From Acanthaster planci (taxonomy: Eukaryota > Echinodermata > Asteroidea > Valvatida > Acanthasteridae): 64,000 bases of DNA. This document shows, piece after piece, positions 11,921-24,700 of the stretch. A model generated the notes under the pieces. The model was not told the origin of the DNA, searched no databases, and saw only the letters and a list, made by a program, of their open reading frames with translations. Location: contig NW_019091357.1 in NCBI RefSeq assembly GCF_001949145.1, positions 2,791,785-2,855,784 on the forward strand, given 5' to 3'. Position 1 is the stretch's first letter. Every line of letters starts with the position of its first letter. The position numbers and the translations under genes are program-made.

Positions 11921-12087
11921 GGGCGATTCACAATAGTGCACCCCTCGAGAGTTTGCAACGAGTTGACCAATCACAACGCGCGAAATCTGTCTGCCCTTTC
12001 TGAACGTGCATTGGGTTGACAGATTTCGCACATTGTGATTGGCCAACGCATTGCAAACTCTTGGAGGCGCACTATTGTGAATAGCCC
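11921..12087. mobile_element. Palindromic MITE, short copy (about 167 bp)
   Basis: A near-perfect hairpin. The left end is GGGCGATTCACAATAGTGCA, the right end GCACTATTGTGAATAGCCC, with inner arms TTGACCAATCACA and TGTGATTGGCCAACG. It sits in the unit C flank just after TTAATAC and before GTATTCA. The equivalent flanks of loci B (about 10040) and D (about 18905) lack it. Confidence 0.8.
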
Positions 12088-13644
12088 GTATTCATGCAAC
12101 TTGCCTCGCCGCATAAGAATCTAATGTATTCTTACTGTAATGGACCCAGATATTATATTTATAAAAATTATTTTACAGCACATTAGCGTAGTCTGCAATT
12201 AACCAGATCGCGCAAACCAGCTCGCCCCACCTCATGACATTAAATAGCACCACCTGTGTAAAAGCCCCCACCCATCAACGCAACCGCGTATAGGCAGTCG
12301 CCTCTTTCAACAAAGCAGTTTCCAGGGACAGATTCAGTCGGTGCACGCAGCACGCACTGCGGTGCCACTTTCAGCATGCAGAGGGCGAACGCCTTCGTCG
12401 ACTCCTACTGAATAATTCAGCAGCGGGCGTAATTCACACAATGTCATGCAGATTCCTTTCAGCCAATCATCCTTAGCGCCTTATGCGGCTTCTGATCATC
12501 CACGCACGACGTCGTAAGTTCTGATCGCCTCCATTAAATATGACCATCATCTTATAAGAGGTATAGACGAAATAAATGTCTTCTCTGTCTGCGAAAATTA
12601 ATTTTGCCAAGAGACTCAGTAGACCCCAAAACTAGGAAAAGCAAAGCCCGGAATCTTAAACTGTGAATCAAATTGAGCGCTGGTGTTTTGTCGCGTGCCA
12701 TCTTGCCCGCGTAGATCAAAATTCCAGTAATACCAGCGATCGCCTGGACAAGACAAAATTGGACCTGATATTCAAATTGCGACTTTGGAAGTGTTTCTTC
12801 CTTGGTGATTAAATTACGCCAACCAAAAGGAAATAAAACGGGGAAAAGACAAACTCTCGACCATGAATCGTTTCTTCTTCCTGCGGCTTTAGCTCAAGGG
12901 GGGGGGCACAAGGGGGAGGCGCACCGGCATCTGGAGGCACCAGCTTTCAGTGGTGCGGTTTTTTGGGGGGACAAGTTTTAAGCCATTTCAATATCCACTC
13001 ATCTGTTTTTTAGTAGGAGTGGAGGCACCTAGGGGGCACCGGGAATTTGTGGGGGGCACGCGCCCCCCCCCTGGCTACGTCCCTGTTGCTGTCTTTTACT
13101 TACGAAATTGCATGCATGGACTAGAAGAGCCGTGCACGATGGTTCTAAAGAAGTCGCTGTCCCCGATGCAAGAGTGTATGAGTACAGCATACGTATTAAA
13201 GGACTATGCCACGAAGCTTCGTCTTTTAGAAAACCTGCATAGAGTCTTCCCTTTCCCGTCAGATCTCAGAATTACACGCTGAAAGCAAGTCATGAGTTTT
13301 GCCGGTTTGTTTGCTCGTTTTGATTCAAACCGCCTATCATCAAACGCGTCAGTGTCACGGGTACCTGGGTCCTGTTTTAGCGATCGATTAGTTTTCACGT
13401 GAGGTGGAGGCAATGACGCACAGCTCTATTTTCCATTGACGCACAGCTCTATTTTCCATTGACCCCCGAGAGAACTCATCGGTTGTACCTTGAACACAAA
13501 TGCGACTATGTTCAACGGGGGCTTCCTGCTAGTTACTCATTAACAGTTGCCCCGCACCCTTGTCCTCAACATGCGAGATATCCAATCATTTTCCAAGCTA
13601 CAGCCAGTGCCGTCACCGGTTCGAACCGTAAGATACGTCGACAA

Positions 13645-13728
13645 AAACTAATCTTTCCGCCATTTTGATTTCTCGTGAGAATCAGGCGAAGCAGCGTTTT
13701 CGGATTCATCTGGATCTACAAGTTTCAA
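13645..13728 (+). promoter_or_regulatory. Non-coding first exon of locus D with splice donor
   Basis: Nearly the same as the block before locus B, ending TTTCAA|GTAAGG. The palindrome GGTTCGAACC is conserved about 30 bases upstream. Promoter function is inferred from conservation between copies only. Confidence 0.5.
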
Positions 13729-14039
13729 GTAAGGAAAATTTTTAATTTTATTGTCTCTACGTTGCCAGCATCAATAAAATATGTGTTAACTGTCACCGAA
13801 ACAAGGGTCTTTTTATTGTAAAATGCCCCAAATACTGGTTTTGGCAAATCGACGATTTACGGGAACGATTGGGCCGAATTTTGATACGTTTGCTGTAAGA
13901 CGCCCACTGGAAATCACTCAATAACCCATGAATGAACCGCAGAGAAACACCCAGGACAGTTTAGGCTCAAACCGAGAATTAAGCATGTTATGCCTCTCCA
14001 ACAGTTTCAACACAGGACACGACAAGTCAACAGGACACG

Positions 14040-17000
14040 ATGCACCCGGCAGCTCCGATTCAGACCGTGCAGATACAGGTGGCCTCCCCGCAGTCTCCCC
14101 GGCACAGCCGGTACTCTTGCTCGGTCAAGTCGCTGGGGATTTTACAGATCGTTCTGGCTGTGGTGTCAGCCGCTTTGGGCATTGCGTCCGCTGTTATCTG
14201 GAGGCACTACTCCTTAGCAAGTATCGTATCTGGTGCTTGGGGAGGGCTCGTGGTAGGTTACGTTTATTGTGGTTTCCTAGATACTCACCATTATGCATCA
14301 TTATGATCTGAAACGATTTCCTTGCAACAAAATCAGGGCGTTTTCCTTGCAAACGATATCGGAAGTGTCGTGGTATAGATGAAGTTTGACATTCTGAGAA
14401 TTATGGACCAAATGCCGTCATACGGACTCCATACTGCGCACGACTCAGTCAACAAAGAGCTGATACGGGTCATGGGGGTAGAGAGTCGATACCAGAGGAA
14501 ACCGAATATCGAGAGTGTCAACATTTAATACATAACGATATTTATGACCCACAGGGTATAAAAGGTGGTAAGTTTTCTTCCAGCATTTTTTTCATAATTC
14601 TTGAAGAAGGAAGCTTTCCTTCTGGTCAGAGGACTGACCTGTACGTCGAAACTCAACATCTTTTTTTCAACTTTCGTTTACACTTTTTTAAGTCTAACTA
14701 CAAAGGCAGGGTTTCTTGGACGCTTTGCTGGTCAACCATTGCATCGAGTAATTACTTTAACTAAAGAACTGTAAAAAGATGGGCAGGGTGGTCGATATTT
14801 TGGCCTTAAAATGAACTAACATGAGTACCGTTTTTTTTTTCTTTGTACATGTAAGATTAGGTCTGACTGGTTACTTGATTACATATTTCCAACCCTCGGA
14901 GTGTGAGGTTCATGAGGAAGAGTGAAGCAAAAAGGGAATGATCTTGATCTTTGATTGATATATTTTGTGTCTCTTCCATTCCAGTTTTACCTCCCCGCTG
15001 GAATCCTGGGCATATTGTCCGTTAGGGTCAGTACGTCGCGAAGACGTGTGGTAAGATATTGGCGTTTTCGAATGAGCTAAGAAATAAATCAAGAAATAAA
15101 TTTAAAAAACTGATTTTTGAGGATAGTAACAGACCCCCAGAGCACATTCAAAAGGCACTGCTTTACATGTAATGTACAGCGTCCCCCTTCAAACAAATGT
15201 CACTGTCCATATAAAAACAGGCCAACTGGTGAGGTCTCACTTTTATATTAAAAAGGCATATCTCTGGATCTTCGTACGATTACCACGTGTATTTTTGAAG
15301 AGTCAAATAAATAAAACAACATAAACACACCATTAAAGCAAGAAAGTCTTGTTATGCTTAAAATGGATAAAATTGCTTACATTGATACCCTTGCCTGGAT
15401 CTATTACTTACATTATAGAAAGTCACCAACTGAAACAATTTCAGTCCATGGGTTTAAAAAGTCTGGCGTCAGGAAAAGTTGCCACCTGGTTGGAGCTGTT
15501 TAAAGCGAGAGTTGCGACATGGGTGTCTCAGTTGTAACCAAGGTGGTGGATGATGCGTCGACGGAGATGGACAAGAAACACACAATCATGTTTTACGTAA
15601 TGCACTCATGCATTAACAGATATTTGGGTTCCACAGTCTGTAAATGGCGCCACTCCCTGTAAACACAGCTCTGCCCTTGGCCAGCTTCGTGACCATTATA
15701 TTATGAGGAGTTGACCTGTTACAAACTTCAGCATCGGTTGTTTCAGCCGAGGTCTTTGATATGAACTCATCATATGGGCATATTTGTAGTAGTAATGCTC
15801 TGTTTTGTTTATGTTGCCTTTTTCTGCAGGCGATTGCAACCATGGTCATGTCCATTTTAGCCGCAGTCATGGCTGGTACCAACATCATCATATACAGCAT
15901 CTGCATGACTCAAACTGTCTATTACTACAACCCCTACTACTACATCTCTGTAAGATAAGAAACCACAAGGTCTGCTATCGAGCCCTAAAATGCATCTCGT
16001 TACATCCAAGCCAGAAATAACAAATAGGGATAAATAGTTGTCACCAACAAACGCAAACTACTCACAAAGAGTAACAACTTTACACAGATGGACGGTTTTC
16101 ATTTTATCTGATTGAACCTCAACCCCCGCAAAGGGGGGTTTCTTTTAAACAATAATTCCCTTTTTCCTTCCTCCATAATCCTCATCGATCATTTACACAA
16201 AGGCCATATTGGCCTGATGGACTATCCCCAACCCCATCCCCCTTAAAATTGCCCAAACGATAATTCAGTTCTTGATCCGCCGTCTAAGAGGTCAGTAATG
16301 AGGAGAATGGGGGTATATATCCCCAACCTTTTGAGGTGGGGAATGGGCTATCAAATCATCCTCCAACTTTTTTGTGGTGGGTGTGGAGGGTGGTTTAGAA
16401 GTTTTCGGACTTTCCAACAGGCAAAAGATATCCAAAGCACTCAAAAGGAGAACAAAAAGCCATAAATATGCCGTTCTTATGTACGGTAATTAAATGCAAC
16501 ACATTATTACAGATCGCCACGAACATAGTGCCATACTGTGTTAACACCATCGCCCCCAACACCACTTTTCAAATTTCCATTGCCAGGCAAGTCATACCCT
16601 TTTCCACAATTAACCATCCTCCATCCTCTTATTAATAATTTTCAGGCAGAGCTCGGGTTGAATTCAGTGCTGCTGGTCGTTTCCCTAGCGGAACTGGTTG
16701 TGTCGATCGTTGCTTCCGCCTATTGCTGCTACGTCATGAAGGAATACCAGCCGGCCACCACCACGGTAACAAACACCATATTATACTCAATGGCTCGAAC
16801 AGAAATGAAATCATCATCTTGTTCCATTCAACTGTCTTCTGTTTCTACCTCCATATTCTTTCCATTTCTTTTTCTTTTTTGTCTAGGGTTAGCTGTTTAC
16901 ATGTTAACATATTCACACCAAAGCAAACTCACTCCCTCAAAAGTGACAGCTCCAGTCTTACATGTGGCCATCTGACTGCCCGCTTTTTGAGATAACGAAA

Positions 17001-17988
17001 AAAAACCCCGCGTCAACAAGTTGTGGAATGAAGGGGTCTCAATGACTGCGATGCATTACAGCTTGCCCAATTCACTGAGTAAGATCTGGGTGTCGCCTTG
17101 ATAATTCAAAGCTAAGTTGTAAGGCAGTCACAAGGCATCACCCCAGAGGAGAGGGACCAACATCACCCTTCCTGCAACTTGTACCTCCGTATAAGATTAA
17201 CATAAGCTGGTCCCCACTACCAGTGGACCAAGGCGCTGTGCGTGAAAACACAAATTCATGCCTCTTGTCCAAACTAAACTGCGGTCTTGTGGTGGAAATA
17301 ACGCATTCCATGACGAGGTTGCAGAGCTCTCACAATGCCGAGAGCTGATTTAAATAATTTTAATCATGGCTTTTGCCCTTACCCAACGTTTTTATAAACA
17401 CCGTTTACCGAGGGTATACGTTTGTAAGAAATGTATTATAGTCACTTCCAACATCATCTAATAATTTCTTATATCACATTCATAATAGCAATAGTATGTA
17501 TTTAAAAGAAAAAAATGGAAAAAAATCTCTTTATCCTGTCTCTCCTCTGGTGCAAACCAGATCCAGTACGGACACCCAACCACGAATAATATATACAACC
17601 ACCAACCGGCTGCTTACCCAGGGCCAGCCGTCGCCCAGGCTCCTGCGATGTTTGTAACCAACCAGGCCGCTGCTTCTTCCCCGCCCCCTAGCTACGGGAA
17701 CGCCGTCGGAGCCGACATAGATGGTATGTTCAGTCAGTGATCATAAGGGGGGGAGGCGGAATAAGTGATATCCATGCTGTTTCATTGGCCTCCACATGCG
17801 CTAACCCTGACCAACTGGACAATTTTCAATTTCGGAAATCACATCGTGGGTCCTTATTCTGTTTTCACGGCCGTTCTTGAAAAGAGACTAAGCAGTGTGG
17901 ATCCCTTCGATGAATGTTTTCTTTATCATGTCATTTTCTTTATCATGTCATTGCAGATACCACAAAGGGCAATATCAACTTGGCTTGA
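14040..17988 (+). CDS. Locus D: MS4A/CD20-like four-transmembrane protein
   Basis: Coding exons are 14040-14252, 14985-15050, 15830-15949, 16646-16765, 17561-17723 and 17957-17988, encoding 237 residues. The ATG lies 35 bases inside the exon that starts after the CCAACAG acceptor. TM1 is LGILQIVLAVVSAALGIAS. TM2 spans the exon 1/2 junction (GAWGGLV then FYLPAGILGIL). TM3 is in exon 3 (MVMSILAAVMAGTNIIIY), followed by a Tyr-rich loop (YYYNPYYY). TM4 is in exon 4. The tail has QAPAMFVTNQ, PPPSYG and ends NINLA. It differs from locus B in exon 2 by a three-base deletion and an arginine (SVRVST for SITVGVT) at the end of TM2. AATAAA lies at 18064. This is the cleanest full copy and the best template for the array. 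Confidence 0.82.
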
Positions 17989-18063
17989 GTGTTCTTCACA
18001 AACAGCCGTCATTTTCTCAAGAATCAACCGGCAAAAACAAAGACATCACCTGTACAAATACTA

Positions 18064-18069
18064 AATAAA
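18064..18069 (+). terminator. Polyadenylation signal of locus D
   Basis: AATAAA lies 76 bases after the stop codon of locus D and is conserved with 9185 in locus B. Confidence 0.6.
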
Positions 18070-18079
18070 ACTTCTGCGT

Positions 18080-21000
18080 CAACTAGAAAAACAATCGTTA
18101 AAAACAATTTGTCAATTTCAAATTGACCAAATTTCTTGTGCTGTTTGTTTTCTATTCTGTGTACCCAGTTTCTCTGTAAATAGTGTTAGAAACCACAACA
18201 TGAAAGCATGCAGAAGGTTTGCAACTTGGCCCAATTTCAGGGCGCTGCTAAGCAAACGATTTAACGGCATTATAGCGTATGCTTAGTTCATGGAGACTGT
18301 CAGTATTAAGCACAGCAAAAGGCACGCTCACCCCGGATGAAAAATTTGCCTATTAACTTAGTGACGTGCAATAGAAATCTCCAAGCGCGTCCATGCAATT
18401 TTTGTGTTAAGCACAGCAACCGTGTTTATAATGTTCACCGTGAAATACTCTTACCGTCTGGCACAAAAAATTGTGGTAAGCAGCTCCGCAAAATAAACAC
18501 CTTGTGAGTTAAATTTGAATAAAGTCTGGTACGATGAGTTATCTGAGTGCACATTAACGTAACGATTTGAATTACCCTGACTGAAGACACCACTGTTGCT
18601 ACACCTCTTAGCGACCACCATCTCTGGAATGGACTGGTTCCTTTGCGCCCTTCTTATCCACTGAGAACAGTGTATTGTTGCAAGGCGTCTCTTATGTAAC
18701 TAAGCAAAAGCCTGTCCCGAATCAGTAAGTATAGCAACGGGGTTTGTAGTACGGAGAATCCAAACTGTTGATTCACGTGAATTTAAGGAACTCAGTGTGC
18801 CAGATTATATTCAAATTTAACTCGCAAAAGGCTCGTTGGGCCCTGCTAATGAATTGACAAGGACGAAAAGGCATCTTTAGACACTTAGAAACAACCGTAG
18901 GGTAACCGGAGGTGTAGATTACGTTATTCAGTATGTGTCACTGCATAAGAACTTGCACGATATTCTTGCTTGTGACCTTTAATGGAAAGATTATTCAGAA
19001 AGTGTTTTAAAAATTATTTATTTATTACATTACGTGAAGTTTGCACTTACAAAAAAATGTGTAACTCCTGTTAAAATTTCGCAGCTACCTTGTGTGTATT
19101 TCACGAATTTTGTAATTAGAAACCCACCAAAACAACTTTAGATGTTTTGTATTGTAAGTGTATTTCAGTTAAATAATAATTTGAGACAGCTTAATGTTTG
19201 TATCAGAAAATAGAGTGATAATTATTTTGCCGGTGTGTGATTTTGCTGTAGGTTATTTTCAAAGTTTGAATGGCATCATAAATAATTACACATTTTACCG
19301 TTTTACCGAATTACCGTCTATACTAGCCAAAGACTTTATTTCGCTTTATGACAACTGTGACATAATAAAGGGTCGACAGATTTCGTGCATTGTGATTGGC
19401 CAACGCGTCGCAGACTCGTGGAGGTGCACTATTGTGAATTACCCGGATTCCCTGTTTGATAACATTTTTGCATGAAAGCATTGGGACTGATCTTTAACCG
19501 TATATACTTCTTGTACAAAGCTATGCCGCGCAGTGTTTGCATGATATCACAATACACTTAGGTCAATGAACATCACAACTTCAACCCGACGGTTATACAT
19601 TAACAACACTGTTTAACAGACGTTTTCAGTCACTACTCTGCCAGAACACGAATATAGCCCTCTAGGTGGTGAGGCATTGCTGAAAGATAGCTAAAGCTCA
19701 ACTTGCCTCTTCGCAAGTTGCAGGTCTAGCCAACTTGCTAGTGAAACCATTCGTGTCAAACGCAGAGTGAGCCGTCTATAACATCCGTGGGACATTTTGG
19801 GCCCTGTACTTCTTTTTAAAGCCCAGTTTTCCTATTGAGGTCAAGAGGCTCCGAGTTAGAGCATCGTTGATCAATTTCTGACGACACGCAGTGGTACAGA
19901 AACACTACCGCGGCTTTTGTTGTGTCGCCGTAACAGGCCTACATGAACACGCACCCTGGCATGGGAGACATACATTACAACAAATATCTATCCCACTTCT
20001 GCCACTTGCCTATTTTCTCCTTATTATTAACATTTGACCCAACAATGGTAAAACAATGACCACAAACAAATATACCCAAATGGAGTACCAATTTAGCTTC
20101 AAGAGTTGGTATCACGACATGAAGGGGCATTTTATTCGAAATATTTGCCCAGTTTCAGACGCTATTTTGTTTAATTTCTTGGGTAGAATGACGTCACGTC
20201 TGTGTCTTGCTACCTCGCATGCCATTGGCCTTCGTTACGACCATATGGATGATAAGCTTAAGCTGCAACTTCGTGTATGTTTACTCGCTACCGCGTATTG
20301 CATCCATTCTTGCTCATCTCAAAAGTCAAAATTACGTTCGTGTGCGTAGCTAGTGTTCATGTAAGACCAGGCTACATCTTCCGATTTCAATATGAAACTC
20401 CATCATACACTATATCATTCGAGGTGCCGCATAGGTGTTCATATCTACTTTCAGGCTCACTGTTGTCTGACGTGAGGTGAAAAAAATTGGTGATACAATT
20501 TCGTGATTGTAAAGAGTGTGGCGGAAATACCTAATTTTGAAATAATTTCTCTACAAAATGCTAAAAGTTTACCAAGCATCGCGGTGTAGACCGGTCACAT
20601 CTACCTTTGGGGTTAACTCAGTGAGATCACGGCCAACTGTACACCACTGGATATCAAAATAAACGGAGAAATCAACAAAGTCTGGTTTCCATGAGCTTTT
20701 CAATTGGTCTATTTCTTGTTTATCAGCGTCGTCGTTTTGCCAACTCAGGGAACAGGAATGACCTTTCTGCAGAATCTGTGTCAGCGCAACCATCTACTAT
20801 TTGCATTTGCGATGAGCTGTCAATATTTCACCACTTACGTAGGCGCCCACAACAGGAGACCGTCAGTGGACAGTCAGTCATCGTGGAAAATTCAGCGCGG
20901 TCTAAAAGCACTTTGAACCCAGAGGCACGTGGCACAAACGTATCTGCCTGTGAGTAAATGTATAATTGTTCAGCATGATTTCAACTTCCAGCGGGTTATA

Positions 21001-21100
21001 CATTAACTCAGGACGCAATGTGTGTCAATTATGAGCAATACATTCCGCGAGGTTTGGCGTCATCCACCAGAGTTGGCCCGAGCTCTGCCTTTTAGGATGA
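18080..21100. other. 3' flank of locus D and spacer to locus E
   Basis: Up to about 19180 this is duplicated flank. A half copy of the palindromic MITE is at 19371-19446. From about 19450 to 21100 I see no exon with family motifs. Several open frames of 65-100 codons (for example 20056-20349 and 20691-20957) have no recognisable domain and no splice or paralogue support. I treat them as chance. Confidence 0.5.
19371..19446. mobile_element. Half copy of the palindromic MITE
   Basis: Only the right arm is seen: TCGACAGATTTCG, then TGTGATTGGCCAACG, ending GGTGCACTATTGTGAATTAC. The left arm is missing. Confidence 0.6.
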
Positions 21101-21104
21101 AAAC

Positions 21105-21185
21105 AGGTCGGCCATTTTCATAGTGGAAAACTGACAAAGAGGTATACCGTTACTGAGGCACAGGGTTCTGAGAGTGTCGTTTCAA
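21105..21185 (+). promoter_or_regulatory. Probable non-coding first exon of locus E
   Basis: GGCCATTTTCATAG followed within about 80 bases by GTTTCAA|GTGAGT resembles the first-exon block of loci A, B and D, though it is diverged. The position, about 495 bases before the coding exon, also fits. Confidence 0.35.
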
Positions 21186-21709
21186 GTGAGTAAAAACCTT
21201 CAATACCCTCTCTTTCTTGTGGCTGAACACCGTAGTCCTCTGAGCGGTTGTTGTTACCATGGTGCAGCATAGGATAATATGCAGTTTTTCACCTTCAAAC
21301 ACAAAAAGGGAAACTGCGTGCTATTTGCATCATTTTTTTATCTGCCGTGTGGCCGCCATTTTGTCTCTCAAAATGGCCTTCCCTTCGGATCTGAGTATCA
21401 TATGAAGTTCTTTCTGGTGGCCTACCTCATGTTTGTGATACCAAGGAATTTGTTCAAGCTTAACTGATGAAGCATTTTTACCGGACGACGGCCAGTTTGG
21501 GGTATTGTCGCCGCCGTGGTGGTCGGGTTGTTGGTACGGTTGATGGTGTGGCCGTGGATGCGGTCGTGGTATAAATGTACTGCGGTTGCTTTCCAATGAC
21601 CCAAAACGACACCTTGCATCACATTAAAAATTCTATCGTTTTCAATGAGGGTTGTGCCTGTTTGTGTTTCCCCCGTAGTTGCTGAACTGAGGTGCGCGAG
21701 GAGGCCAAG

Positions 21710-24700
21710 ATGCAAGCGGCTACTCCCCCGATTCAGACCGTGCAGATGCAGGTGGCTGCCCCATCGCCTCCCCGGCGCAGCCGGTACTCCTGCCCAGTCA
21801 AGTCGCTGGGAATTCTGCAGATCGTCCTGTCCGGGGTGTCGGCCGTCTTTGGCATTGCCGCGGCTGTAACTACTCCGTATGTGATTACGGCAGCGTCTAC
21901 GGGTGTCTGGATAGCATTACTAGTATGTGCTGATTTGTTACTTTGCTCATTTCTTACTTTCTCAGTCTTCTCCTTTTTTGTCACTATAGTAACGTCGGGG
22001 GAAAGGTTCAACTCACCCCCCTAAGGCTAGAAGGGAGACGTCTTTGTTTTGGACATTTCGGATGACTGCTGAGTAAGCAGTCTCTAGAACCCCCGCTTCA
22101 TTGGTATTCACTCTTCTTAAGCTTTTTGGGTTGAAACTGTCATTTACATACAGCAAAGCATGTGAGTGCAAGTGTAATCCAGACGGACGCTACTCTCTCT
22201 AGTGCATAAAATTCCAGTTTGGTTTTCGTTTTTACCCTAAGTTGTTTGTTTGTTTGTTTGTTTTTTGTATTTTTTTCAGTCTTACCTTCCAGCTGGTGTC
22301 CTTGGCGTCCTGTCTGTGACGATGGCTCCTGCTTCGCGGAAAAGCCTGGTAAGATTTGTTTCCTACATTTGGCTTGGACTGCAAAAGATAACAAATTCCT
22401 GTCGAACAGTGGCGTATCCAGGTGTTAGATTGGAAAAGGTACAATGGAATTTTTCCTCGAAACGACTTTCCATTTTTTGTTTTACTCGTTTAAGAATTCT
22501 CCCCCCATCGGGAGGTAATACCGATTTTTAAATGCTGGTACTCTGAATTTGTTTAAAGACAAAAATCTCTCTCAAGGGATTATAGATGTTTAAGATATTT
22601 TGGGACAGATCTAGTCTGAGCTGGTAGAAGGGCAGATCCAAGAGGAGGTAACGGGGCTATCTCCACGCCCTCCCCCCTAAAAAGTATGGCCCTCAACAAT
22701 TTGGTTCTAGAATCACTCTTGTCTGGGTGACAATTAGCAGTGTATGTATTATGTCTATTTTTATAGGATGAAAGCCGTATTATAAAAGACATCTATTCTT
22801 TCTCTCTGCAGGCGATTGCATGTCTGGTCATGTCCATTATTTCATCTGTCGTTGCTGTTCTTAACATCATCATATACGGCATATCTGCCGGCATCAATGT
22901 AAGACGAAAACTAAGATCATTATCTCCATAAATATGCATGTAAAGGCCTCGAGAGGGCTCTCGTTATGATAGATCTAAACTGACAATACGTGTAGTTGAA
23001 ACGGGATAAGTTTCGCATAAAGTAAAAGAAAGTGAGTAAAAGTGCGTATTTCCCATACGCACAAAATAAATATTTTGCACGGATCGCAAGGTGTTGTCCA
23101 CCATCTAGCTTTTGAAAAACATGTCTGTGATTCTGCCGACAAACGTGATAGTCGAAAGAATCACAAAAATAAACAAACACATACAGTTAGCGCGGTATTT
23201 GAATATAACAGCAGTCAGCAGCTAGTTTTGGGGATTGAGGTTGAATCCACAATGGTGTAATATTGGTCAATTGGGCAAATGCTTGTCCTCTGTGCAAAAC
23301 AAGTGTTTTTGCTAACTGATGAAAGGTTGAAAAAGAAGCAAATTCACCACTTTTGTTTTAGCTCAGAAACTATAATTTCCGATACGGTTAGACAATTATC
23401 GAAACTTCAGAGGAACGTGGGCAGATTTGATTCAGCTCGACAATGGGGGGGGGGAACAATAATGAAGTCAGCATCGATTGTCCTGAAGTTTACAACTAAT
23501 GGAAGGACGTGTGAAGGTTGATGTAATCAGTACTCCAGTTTCGCTCGACTCAGAGTCCAGAGGGGGCTGGAGTGAACCCTAGTCCCATTACACGTTGGTG
23601 AAAAAAAGGAAAGTGTAACCCATCCTCTGTTTCTGGAGTCTGTACGGGGGCGGATCCAGGAATTTTTCTAGGGGGGGTTTAGGCCAATTTTTTTTTTTTC
23701 ATTTTTGCAGATAAGTGGAATTGATGTTGAAACATTACATGATTATTGTTTTCAATGGTATTGGTGTACAGCTAGGAAGAATCTACGGGATGCTATCTTG
23801 TTTTTAAACTTACTTTAGATATTTTATTGTTTTTCCATTTTCTACGGGGGGGGGAGGTTCGACTACCCACCCTCCCCCAGATCCGTGCCTGCTACACCGT
23901 TATGTTGCCACTTTGCCAACCTACCGAAAGATTAATCTCCTTTTCGCGTGCCCAAGAATAAGGGTTATTGATTGTACTTTAAAGAAACCTCCAGGCTGAC
24001 CTGAAAGATATTTGTGTTTACATTCAACACCAAACTTATTGCTAGGCTACTTGATAACTCTCCGCCTGTTGTCTGTGTGTGTCTCCAGTTTTTCTACCAA
24101 CTTTCGGGACGTTGGGGAAATTGAAATAATCGTTTTGAATCTTACCTCAACAGTATTACTCCGCCCCGGTGGCTATGAGCGCCCTCATTGTTATTATCTC
24201 CCTGACAGAGCTTGTTGTCTCAATCGTCGCTGCCGTCTACTGCCCTCACGTCATGAGGGAATACGGAAGCGCCAACACCACGGTATGACTGTATTAAAGC
24301 CAGGGCATTATTTTGTGAACTTTGAAGACGAGCTTCTCCTGAGTGGGATCTCACTGGTGACAAACATTGGGCCAATTCGGTATTCCCTCAGCGCACGGTC
24401 AGTCGAGAACATAGAAACCCACTGGGGTGCGAACAACTCTACCTGCACGCGCATTTGGGACTTGCGGCTTCAAACTCTGGGTGTTTTGTTCACGAAAGCT
24501 GTCAACCTTTGACAGGCTGTAGAGGCGGGTGGCTACATTGAGACCTGAGCCAAAGACTGGCAACTGCTTCATTGGGATATCAGGCAGGGGAGGATTTAAA
24601 AACTCGTGAAGTTGAACAGAAACTTGTTCTGGTGATCCTAATCTAAAATCTATCATTAAAAAAATGCACAGCTACGTCCTTAGCATCCAACAGGCGGCGC

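Larger units (their letters stand above)
12030..19180. repeat. Tandem segmental duplication, unit 3 (contains locus D)
   Basis: The partner of 3225-10345. It carries extra sequence at about 12210-12390 and about 15090-15640 that unit 2 lacks. Otherwise it is collinear through exons, introns and both flanks. Confidence 0.8.

Noticed and set aside
20056-20957. Two or three open frames of 70-97 codons between loci D and E
   Set aside because: No domain, no splice context and no paralogue in the other units. The lengths are within chance expectation.
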